Shown piece after piece: positions 10,848 through 22,800 of a stretch of 64,000 nt of DNA. The position numbers and the translations under genes were made by a program. Origin of the DNA: Lingula anatina (taxonomy: Eukaryota; Brachiopoda; Lingulata; Lingulida; Lingulidae); contig NW_019773825.1 of NCBI RefSeq assembly GCF_001039355.2, forward strand, positions 551,026-615,025, given 5' to 3'. Position 1 is the first letter of the stretch. Each line of letters opens with the position of its first letter. The notes under the pieces were generated by a model that made no database searches, was not told the origin of the DNA, and saw only the letters and a list, made by a program, of their open reading frames with translations.

Positions 10848-13800
10848 GTTTTGAGTGTTTTAAACACACAGGGTGCCGTTACGAATTCAAGCTACTCCCT
10901 TCCAACTGAAAGTGTTAAGAATTACATCAGCGCCGACGGTATAGCATCGTGGATCAAAGCTTGGCTCGGCGTCTTAAGCCGCGAGGCGAACACGGCCAGA
11001 ATGACGGACGAGAATTTAACCGCCGAAGTGGAACATTTACATCGCTCAGACAACAACTTCGAAAGGAGTCTGCAGGACGTACAACAAAAAGTGAACATAA
11101 TCCAAGCAGAGAATGTGGCACTTTCCGGACAGGTGGCGGCGCTAAAGCGTCAGGTGAAGCAATTTAAAGACATTTTTACAGGTATAAATCAGTTATCATT
11201 GTGTTCATTTAATATATATAATGGCACACATATTAATTTTGTTATGATTTATTTTGATGATAAATATGGGGATCATATCCGTTATTTAGTTTTATTTGAT
11301 TTATGAGCATTGTTTGCTTGAAATGTTCGTATTAACATTTTGACAGTTTAATATTTTCCAATAGAACTATACCCAGGATGCAAGGGCCGCTCGGTTACCT
11401 TCCAAAACAAAGAGTACTATTTTGTTGACCCCTCTTCGAAGACCAGCGGTACTCAGGTGATGGGGCAGGCATGCTGTCAACTCATGGGAAAAAACTTGGT
11501 GGCCGTGAACAGTGCTGAAGAGTTGAAGTTTATACAGGATCATATCTGGGGTAACGGTACGTAAGTAATACCTATTGTATATATTACATAAAATAGGCTT
11601 TCACGGTTTCTTTTGTCTCAAATACATCTAAATATCGTTGCGCACCATCAGGGCTTCAACACATTTTTGTCCCTTGATTAACCATCTCACGCACTGAAAT
11701 ACAGTGGGATGACAAAAGCTTTGCACCATTTTGTTTGAAGGTGAACAGCAGCTTGATTACTTGGTACTTTATTGAAAAGTGGTACTGAAGTAAGTATCTT
11801 AAGTATAAATAAGTATCTTAACTTCAGATTTACTGACCAGTACTTTTCCAAACGAAACGCATGTTATGTAAGTATAAAGGTTTCCTAGCCACGTTTTCTC
11901 AATATGGGCTTAGATTGCTCAACGTTCAGGGGGCTATGATGGTCCAAACTCTGAAACACTTTCTGCATTTCTGGTAAAGACGCGATCCCTGATACTTGAT
12001 TACAAATTTCAGTGTAACAATCGTGGTTTAAATTTCCATGCATCAACCGTAGTTCACCAATTCCTTAGAAACCGATGCATTCCCAAACCATTATTGAAGT
12101 GGACTGCCTAACGAAGAAATGCATATTCTTTGGCAGATAAGAATGGGATGGTGTAGTCCACACTCTCGCATGTCCACTTACATTGGTAACAGTGAATATG
12201 ACTATTCACAACAAAATGGCGCAAAATGGCGCCGGTCCATGCAATGGTTCTTGCAGCCCCATGGTATACCATGCTTCACCTATCTCGTGCAAACCCTATT
12301 TACGGGCTGACCAGACACACCATATGTGGCCGTTGCGAGGTTTGCAGAAGGATGGAGGGCACTGGTGAAGCCAATAAAATACCAAAAAGGGGCTCCCCGA
12401 ATAAAACAAACGACATGAGTCTTTTTCTGCTGTCAAGTCTTGATGGCTATGAACCTTGTATCGAATTACAGAGTTACCACTTAATATGGAATATTATTTT
12501 TTGGCCTTATAATTTTCTACAAATATTTAATTTCTCTCTAACTACTTTAAATCAAAAGCTGAGGTGCCACTCCATGTGTAGCCAGGTGTGTTACCTAATT
12601 ACCACACAACTGTCGAAACAATTGATGCATGCAGTTGCATGTTCTGTGGTCAGAAATGTGAGGGGTGGTCTTTTCTACCCTTATACAAAAACGCATGGGT
12701 TTGGTCAATCTTTGGAGTGTGTTTAGAGAAGCAACAAAGGGCTCGCTCTGATACTTGACAGGTACCTCATTGAAGATATGGCAACGCAGCTTACTATGGG
12801 CTTCTTGTTCTCAGAGGAAATGGCCAGAAACGGACAGCCATTGCCAGGTAATTCAACATTTATCAGGAACCGTTTGTGAAGTCCTCCAAAGAAATGCTGC
12901 AACTGGGGCACCTACTCCAATACCTCGACCAGGATGTCTGCGTGTCACACCAAGAAGACAGGATCACCTTCTCCTTAGAGGATGCCGTGCTGGTCGTTCA
13001 AAGACAACCAGTGTCCTCAGAAAAGAGAGGCAGAATGTCATTCAAACGCCTGTTTAAGGTCCCTTGTGAACAAGAGATTACTGCAAGCCGGTTATTTTGC
13101 ACGAAGGCCAGTAGGAAAACCACTGTTAACAGCAGGTCATATACAGTGACGTCTGCAATGGGCTGGGGACCACGTGCGTTTGCAGCCAAACCACTGGAAT
13201 CACGTCGTTTTCAGTGATGAGGCCAGATATGGATTTTTTAGGGTTGATCGTCGAATCCGTGTCCACCGACGTGTACGAGGGGCATAAAACGATGATTTTG
13301 TACTGCCTAGGGTGCAAGCAGGGGATGGTAACGTCTCTGTTTTGGGAGCATTTTATGTCGGTGCCCAGAACCAGTTGGTTTTTCTAGGAGGCGACCTCAT
13401 CCAGGATTTCTACAGAGACATTCTACAGCAAACAATGCTTCAATTAGTCATCCTCATGTGCACCAAGACTTTGTGTACCAAGACGACTGCGCAACCCCAT
13501 ATCGAGCTCGCAGAATCACTGTTTTTCTTCAAAACCAGTGGGTTCAGCTACTGCCCTGGCCTGCAAACTCAACAGATATGAACCCAATTGAAAATCTGTA
13601 GGCGGAAGTAACTCACAGAATTAATAGCTATGGTCCTCGGCCGGTAAATAGTGATGACCTGCGACAGGCAAATATCACTGCGTGTATAATATCCCCACCC
13701 AAACTCTAAAAAACGTGTCACAGGGTATGCCAGGTAGGACGCGGGCGCTGCAAGCGGCTGCTGGAGGTCATACCCGCAATTACTTACTTGTCATGATTTA

Positions 13801-16800
13801 CTGTAGTGAGTTATTTGACTGTGTAACATATCACTGTCCGGAGGCTATCATTTTCTTTAATATCTTATCTTAAAGTTTATACTGACATCAAACTGTTGAT
13901 ATGGTTTTCTTGGGGTGTTCCTTTCTTTTGAATGGCATCTTATGTCAGATTTGATATTATTGATCAAAATATCTCACAAGAGAAGACTAGATGTTATTAT
14001 CACTCAGTGACATACTTTTTTAATGACTCAAGCCAAAAAAAAAAAAAAATCAGCCTTCAAAAATAACAATGATAAAAAATATTCCATATTAAGTAGCAAC
14101 CCTGTAGCTTTGCAGGTTGAGATTAACAAAAATAATTGTTCAAAGGGGCTCCATGTGTCAGGAATTCACATCAGAGTTTCCAGTTGGAAACCGCTTATTA
14201 TCTTGGGAAACAGACGAAGAAGAGTGACATGGGCTGCAAGAAGCATTGCATGGGTGATGGGTTACGTTGCCCTATCTTTTATTTTCCGAGGAGTCCATAT
14301 ACACCTTGAACAACGTTGTTGGACAGGTGAGATTATGGAGAACATCAACCACTTCTGATATGCTAGAAAATATATGCATTTTCGCACAGGATAGTCCACT
14401 TTAATAATGGAATCGGGGTACATTGGTCTCTACGGAATTAGTGAATTAGTGTCGATAAATGGAAACGTAGGCAGTGAGCGTTACATTGAAATTCTTGACC
14501 AGCTTCATATACCATAGATAGATAGAAACATATTTGAGGAGCGAAATTCAAAACCTCTTGAATGAGATTAGAAATCAAGTGGCAACTGTAACCCATAGTT
14601 TCTTTACGACCTGGGCCAACATGACTCCCAGAAGTTTACTGAATCGCTATCGGGCAATGACTAGAAGGTTGGTGGCCATATTGAGTGGATATTCTTTTAA
14701 TTTACACTGACATAATAGTATGTCATTTACGTAACCTGTAGTCAAGACACTAAATTGACATAACCAGTTTTCAATAAAATACTCTTGTTCACCTTTAAGT
14801 AAAATGATGAAGTCCTTTTGTCGCACCTCTGTATATTTCAGCATTACTGAAGCGGATAAGGAAATAAAATACTAACGTGCCGATCTCCAGAAGTTAGTAG
14901 TAACATCCGTACTATACGTAACAAAAGAATTTCATTTTTTTCTTTTGTTATGTTACGTCATTTGAACAATGGAAAACCTATAGCGAACAATGGGGATGTT
15001 AACAAAATAAATGTAATAGGGTTATTACGTAAGCATTCCCGCCCTTTTTTGTAGTCACGTGAGCTTTTATTAGTCACGTGAGCGGGACATATAAATTACC
15101 CGCTCAATAGTATTCTGGGTCATTTTTACTCACACTGTCGCGTTGGCATGTACAGTAATAAAGAAGCTGATAATTCTTATATTCAGTCGTTGTTTGTGAT
15201 ACTCGGTTACAAATGGCGCAGTCGACAGGATCCAGGTATTCCTCTTTTCAATGATATTGACGATCCTCTGAACTTTTTGGTTGATAGCGAACAAACAGTG
15301 AATATACTTCACAGCTGAACAATAAAGCCGCCCACCGTAAAGGAGGGATCGGATTTTCAACCAGTCACACCCTGCTACAAGGTGAGATGTCAAAATAATC
15401 GTCAACTTATCATCGTAACGACTGATAGTTACCTGTACGTAAAGATACACGAAGTGCTTATTAGGATTCGTTAGAGAAACATTTGCGTCGATCGTATTGT
15501 GAGAACCTAGCTCATTATATTTGGACTTTGTCCCGGGGACATCACTTTGATTGCCATCGGAACAGGTGGGGACGTATTCGGCTTTGATGTGTCTAGTGTG
15601 TTTGTCATCCGGACAGTAGAGTTGGAGAGTGCTGGTCGTTCTGCAATCGATTTGGAAGTAGTGTGTTGACGCCCAGCGGCAGAACTATTTACACTCCTGT
15701 GTTTTTGTCTCCTCCTGTATATCGGACTATTGCCCCGTGCCGTAGACGACAGCGTTCAGACAAGACCGATTTTTGGACTGAGTGGTTGCCTTCTTGCACG
15801 CCGCTTTCTGGACTGAGTGGTTGCTCTCCTGTGTTACGGACTTCTTCCCCGTGCCGCAGACGACAGCGTTCAGACAACGCCGATTTCTGGATTGGGAGCC
15901 GCCGCCACAGGTAGCTGAATTGGTGCCCCAAGCGATATGGAGGACGAGGACTAGAGTAATGACATTGGACATTTGAACGGACATTTGTGAATAGACAATT
16001 TTGACTTTGTATACCGTTATTATTATCGGACATTAGTTGGGATAAACGGGTTACTGTATTTAGTCATTATTTCCATTCGACGGAGGATTCTGAGGAGGTG
16101 CGGCAAACGATAAGTATACACAATTTTATGTCTTGCTTGTCTTTGTGTTGCTTTTCGTGTGTAGCTAAACATTGTACATAATACTTGTTTTGTTGACCTA
16201 TATGTTGCTTTTTATGTCAAGCCAGTCAGTTGTAGTAATACCTCCTTGTGCATGTTTGTAACTTTACGTGTGCAGCCGAATGTGATACCTCTGTGTTGCA
16301 TGTGTGTAGCTTTATATGTGCAGCTGTTTACTGCGCTACCTCCAGTCCGTTGACTGTGATCGTAATTGTGCTGTTTCACTTGATAGTGATCCAATCCATT
16401 GCTTATGCTTCTGTGTGTAACAGTTGTTGTTCTTTTAACCAATGATTTGTGTATTTCCCTAGTGGTGTCACTGTGTGTGTCACAATGTTGCGCTTCCACC
16501 CTGTAATTTTATGGTAGAGTAGTGCATGTACCTGTGACGTAAGATCCGGTGTTTATATTGTAGCGTTTAGTTATTTACACCCCATTGGAGTGCGTTCCTA
16601 TGTGACGTTGTGTTACTTTGTAATTGGGATTTTGCAGTGTATATCCCTGTGACATTAGTTCAGTGCGTTCAATATTGTGTGCTTTGTGCAACAGCATGGC
16701 ATGTAAAGAGTAGTGCTATAACACTCCAGTGTATTTTAATATTGAACTGCTGCCAATCCACCTAACTTGACTGATTACTATTAATAGAATTACAGATTTA

Positions 16801-19800
16801 TTTATATTTATAATTTGCATTTAGTTTATTTAATTATCAAATCTTCAGTTACTTTATTTTACTTTATATAGAATATTAAGTTTTGATTTTTTTCTTCTTT
16901 CTTTATCTTATTTACATACTAATTGCTTATAGTTTGAATTATAATTGGACTTACCATCTTAATCTGGTTTGTTTATATTGAGCATATTTTTGTTTGGTAG
17001 TGATTATAATCTTTTTATTTTGTTAATTTATTACTTTTGTCATCAGTTTATTCTGTAAATCAAGTCCCTTTCATTTTGGTTTAGTTATTTAGTTTCCGTG
17101 TTTTTTTTTGTTTGTTTAATTGTTGTGATTGGATTTGTGTCATTCAGTTATTTATTTAATCATTTTTTTTCTGCCAATAATTGCATTACCTTTAATTTTC
17201 ATTGAATCCTACATTAACACTTATCCTGTGTGATTTACCAAATCTAACTTAATTCATTTAAACTTTACTTAATTTTTTTACTTAATTACAATGGCAGATT
17301 AGACTGTTTTATTACTTAGCCAATTATTTCAGTAAATTGTTGTTCTGCCATTACTTTCATTTAAAGTTCTTTAAGATTCTGTTTAAATTGAGAATTGTAT
17401 TAAGTAAATTAATTTCTAAGTGGTTTAGTAATTACTCTAGATAGGAATTGTAATTAATTTCTGTTACTAGTTTACATAAGTTTACATAATTTATAAGCGC
17501 ATTTGTCAAATATTTTCTAAATTTAGCTGAATATTGCAATTTTGTCAGGCGTCCTTCATTTTTTTCTTTCTTTTCATCACTTTTATTTTTTTATTTGTAT
17601 TTTGTTCAGCCAATCACATCACAAAATTATTTTTGCCATCATTTTTTTTTCATAATTTTTGTATCATTATTATTATATTTTTGTTTTGTTTTGAAATTGC
17701 AAAATTATTCATTGCTTTCAATTTTTTTCAATATTTTTATATACTTATAGTCATCTTTTTATTTTGTTTGTCAATTACATTCCAAATTTATTTATTACCG
17801 TCATATTTTTTTAATATTTTGTATGTCATTTTATTTATTTTTTTTTACTTTCAGTTTTCATTTTTTTAAAACTTTTTGATTAATTGCATTGTGTTTTTTT
17901 TTTACATTTGGTGAGCACTTGTGAGTGTTGCTTGTGTGTGTTGCATTTGTTTGGATTGACGCTGTAAATATGGATACCCAATTACGTGAGCAATTAGAAG
18001 CTTTAAGTGCAGACGACAAAGCCGCGGTGTTACAATTATTGAGTCCCGAGTCGGCAAGAGGTGCCGCTGCTTCTGCTACGGCTGGGACGAGTCGGGGAGA
18101 CGCACCCCAACGTTCATTATTTACATCGCATTTCGGAGGTTATTCCCGCAAGTTGAGACTTTTTTCTGGTAAAACTCCAGTGCCGCATGGAGAAGTAGAT
18201 TTTGAAACGTGGAAATTTCAAGTAGAGCCACTCTTGGCAGATATTCGAGGGGAAACGGATAATGTGGAAGCTACGCGTATAATTAGACAAAGTTTGTTAA
18301 GACCTGCATTAGACACGGTAAGAGAAGCCTTTACTGCAGTGCAGATAGTCGAAGTTTTAGAGTCGGTTTATGGCATTGTTGTCGACGGTAAAGAACTTCT
18401 CGTGCAATTTTTTGTCAATTATCAGAAAGAAAAAGAAACTCCATCTCAGTACCTGCAGAGGTTGTACCTGCAGGCAATGCAAGTGGTAGAGAGAGGAGGC
18501 ATGGGTGTTAGAGAGGTACCAGAGAATCTTTTGAGACAATTCATTCGAGGTTGCTTTGATGATGAAATGATTAATAAACTTGGGTTGGAAAAAATCGATA
18601 ACCCTCCTAGTTTTGCTGAATTACTTTTGTTAGTTAGAAAGGAAGAAGCGAGACGCACAGAGAAAAAGCTACGATTGGCACGGAAGAAAGAGGGAAGGGT
18701 GAGTTCCATGTCTGTTCCAGATGAGATGACTAGCAGCGAGCTTGAAGATAAAAAGAAGATTGCTGAGTTACAGGCTCGAGTGGAAAAGTTGGAGGCCAAG
18801 GAACAATGTAAGTCAACGACAGCTGCTAAACCAGACAAATCTGCAAACAAGCCCGTGAAACCCAAGTATGAGAAAAGGAGAATGGGTTCGAATTCTAGAA
18901 GGAAGATTTTCTGCTATAAATGTGGTGAGGATGGTCATTTGGTTGATGCTTGTAAGAAGACATCTAACGCGGAGTTGGTGCAAGAGAAATTACTTCAGAG
19001 AACTTTAAACAAGTAATGGTTTCCAAGGAGGGATCACTGGGGACCAAAGGGGAGAAAGATCCCAAAGGTGAGACTCGACTTAGACGCGAAGTCCAAACTT
19101 TATGTCAAAATCTAGTGGGTAGTGCTAATGAAACAGTTGCAATTGTAGATGATATTTGTGCATATGCGTTAATTGACTCGGGATCAATGGTCACGTGTGT
19201 AAGTAGTTATTTTATAGAAAGTCAATTTCCATATCTGCCTAAACATGCCATTGATAAAATTTTATTAGTAAAGGGACCACTTGATGAAAAACTACCGTAT
19301 TCCTGCTATGTGGAATTGGAGGTAGCTGTTCCGGTTGATGGATCGCCACATAAGGTAGGTGTATTCCCGGTGCTGGTAGCACCAGATACTGAATACAACG
19401 GGAGAATTCCTTTGTTGATAGGTACAAATGTGCTTGATAGATTATATGATCAACTGGAAATGAAGGAAAACAATGGTGAAACAAAGGTGAGTGTAAATAA
19501 ACCTGTGAGTTTAGCTTTACAAACGGTAGGGTTGAGAAAAAGGCATTTAGAAAAAACAGATGGGGTATATGGTTTAATCAAATGTGTAGAGAAGAGGGAA
19601 ATTGGTCCAAACCAGTCGACAATTTTGTGTTGTGCATCACAAGTTATTATTCCAATACCCAGAACAATTGCGATGGTACAGGGTAATATGGGGTCAGGAG
19701 ACAATGTTCATGGTGAAGGTGAGTTGCATGTTACACCGGGAGTGGTTAGTCTCACGAAAAATGGACAGATCGAGATTGAGATCACAAACCATAATTCAAG

Positions 19801-22800
19801 ACCAGTCACTGTGCAGCCTGGTACAACGATTGCTCAACTCCATCAAGTTACCATAATGGACCCATCCAGTGAAGATGATGGAAGATTTTTAGCTCAGTTC
19901 AACTTACCGGAAGAAACGGAAGGTGTTTCGCGACTTAAAGAATTATTGTTGGAGCAGAGATCTGCATTTGCTAAACATAAGATGGATCTGGGGAAAACAT
20001 CAATAGTGAAACATGAAATAGAATTGTCAGATGATCGCCCATTCAAAGACCGTTCCAGACGTATACCTCCAGCTCTGTATGAAGAAGTTAGGGAGTATCT
20101 GGAAGAAATGAAGAGTGCGGGAGTCATCAGAGAGTCGTCCAGTCCTTGGGCGTCAAACGTTGTTCTTGTGAGGAAAAAAAATGGGACAATCCGTTTCTGT
20201 ATAGATTACAGGAAATTAAATAGCCGCACAGTACGAAATGCACACCCGTTACCGCGAATTGAGGAGACATTGGACGCGTTAAAAGGTGCAGTATGGTTTT
20301 CTTCTCTAGATTTATGTAGCGGATACTGGCAAGTGGAGCTAAAAGAAGCTGATAAAGCAAAAACTGCATTTACTGTTGGCCCACTGGGTTTTTATGAATG
20401 TAATAGAATGGCTATGGGTTTGACTAACAGTCCAGCAACATTTCAAAATCTAATGGAGAAAGTGATAGGGGATTTGAATTTGAAAACTTGCATGGTGTAT
20501 CTCGATGACATTATTGTGTTTTCAGGAGACAGTATTGATGAACACGTTTCAAAAATCAGAGAGGTGTTGTGTCGATTAAAAAAAGCAGGGTTGAAGCTTA
20601 AGCCTTCAAAGTGTCAATTTTTACAAAGGAGAATAAAGTATTTAGGGCACATTGTTTCAAGTGCAGGCATTGAATGTGATTCAGAAAACATAAATTGTTT
20701 GAGACAATGGAAAACTCCAACTAACATTAAAGAGACACAACGGTTTTTAGGTTTTGCTGGGTTTTACCGTAAATTTGTGAAGGACTTCGCGAAAATAGCA
20801 AAACCTCTCTACGAGTTGACCAAAGAAGAACAACGAAAGAAGGGAGCCGCCCATTGGGTATGGAAGGAGGAGCACCAGAAAGCATTCGAAACGCTTATAG
20901 AAAAACTTACAAACCCTCCCATTTTATGCTATCCTGATTATACACTCCCTTTTGAATTGCACATTGATGCGAGTTCTAGTGGGTTAGGGGCAGTGTTATG
21001 CCAAAAGCAAGATGGTAGCACACGTGTGGTAGCTTACGCTAGTCGGGCATTAAATCGCAATGAGCAAAATTATTGCTCAAACAAATTGGAATTTCTTGCG
21101 CTGAAGTGGGCTGTAACTCAAAAATTTCACGATTATTTGTATGGGCACAAATTTGTGGTTATTACAGACAATAATCCACTAACATACATTCTTACTACAG
21201 CTAAGGTAGATGCTGCAGGTCATCGTTGGTTGGCAAGTTTAGCCGCGTATGATTTTGAGTTAAGCTATCTCTCAGGTAAGTCCAATATTGACGCGGATGC
21301 CCTGTCACGATTACCTACTAGAAAGTGTCATTGTTCGTCACAGATTGTGAAAGACATGTGTAGTTATGATCACAGTGTAGGTTTGGATGTTGGTTATTCT
21401 GAAAATCTTCCTTTTTATCCTAAGTGTTTCCCCCTAGTAGCAGAGTGGGAAGATTTGAAAATTAATTGGCAAGAAGAACAAAGCAAGGACCCAATTATTC
21501 GGAAAATACTGGAAGTGATTGGTACATCAGGTGAGTTGAAAGACCTTCCTCATTCAGAGATAATGAAGCCTTTCCGGAGATCATGGAAGAAGTTAAAGGT
21601 GAGTAATGGCGTGTTGTATCACGGGAATCGGTTGGTAATACCGACAGTTTGGCACGATAAGGTTTTTTCTGCTTGTCATAACGATATGGGACATCAGGGT
21701 AGAGATAGAACACTTTCTATTTTAAAAGAACGCTTTTATTGGCCTGGAATGACTAACTTTGTGAGTGACAAAGTGAAGAAATGTACGTCCTGTCAGCTTG
21801 GGAAGAACCCCTACTTACCTGAAAGAGCTCAAATGGAGCACTTAATTGCCTCACAGCCCATGGAACTGATTTCTATGGATTTTCTAGGCCTTGAGGAATC
21901 ACGGGGAAAGGTGAGTAACATATTGGTGATTACTGATGTGTTTACGAAATATGCATGGGCGATACCAACGAAGAATCAGTCCGCGGAGACCACAGCAAAG
22001 GTACTGTATGAAAATTTTATGGTGCAATACGGGTTTCCTTTGAGATTACACAGTGATCAGGGGCGAAACTTTGAAAGTAAGGTTATCAAACAAATGTGTA
22101 AGATGCTTGGGGTAGAAAAATTTAGGACAACTCCTTATCATCCAATGGGAAACGCAGTTACTGAACGGTTCAATAGAACTTTGATTAACATGTTGCGTAC
22201 TCTCAGTGATGAACATAAGGAAAATTGGAAAGCCCATGTGTCTTCATTAGTACATGCATACAATTGCACTGTGCACGAATCCACTGGGTACAGCCCCTTT
22301 TACCTAATGTTCGGGAGGGCCCCCCGTCTTTCGGTAGATGTAATGTTCGGACTGTACACAGAGGAGGAGCATGAAGACTACGATGAATACATAGGTAAGT
22401 TACGAGACAGATTAGAAACAGCATATGGAATAGCAAACAGGAGAATGGAAAAGAAAAGATCTGAAAATAAGAGTAAGTATGACCTTCGGGCGCGTGGTGC
22501 AGTACCTCAAGTAGGAGACCGTGTTTTAATAAAAAACGTAGGCATTAAAGGAAAGCACAAATTGGCCAATAAGTGGCGAAAAGAGGTCTATGTCATCATC
22601 GGTCAAAAAGATCCGAATATGCCTGTGTACATAATTCAGCAGGAAAATGGAAAGGGTGATCAAAAAGTTGTACACAGAAATTTATTACTGCCCCTGACCT
22701 TTCCCATGAGTCTCTCAGGTAAAGAAAAAGAAGGTAGATCTGCAGGTAAGAAAAGTGTTGCCAGAAGATTAAGTTCTGGGTCTTCTGACAGTTCTTCCGG

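Noticed and set aside
12119-12726. Overlapping frames in lectin intron 2 as a host exon
   Set aside because: The region aligns with non-coding intron sequence of lectin 2, where the frames are not conserved, and the last part enters the Tc1 element.
17534-17869. Phe/Ile-rich 111-residue frame that looks like membrane segments
   Set aside because: T-rich low-complexity leader of the gypsy element; no initiation context or homologue pattern.
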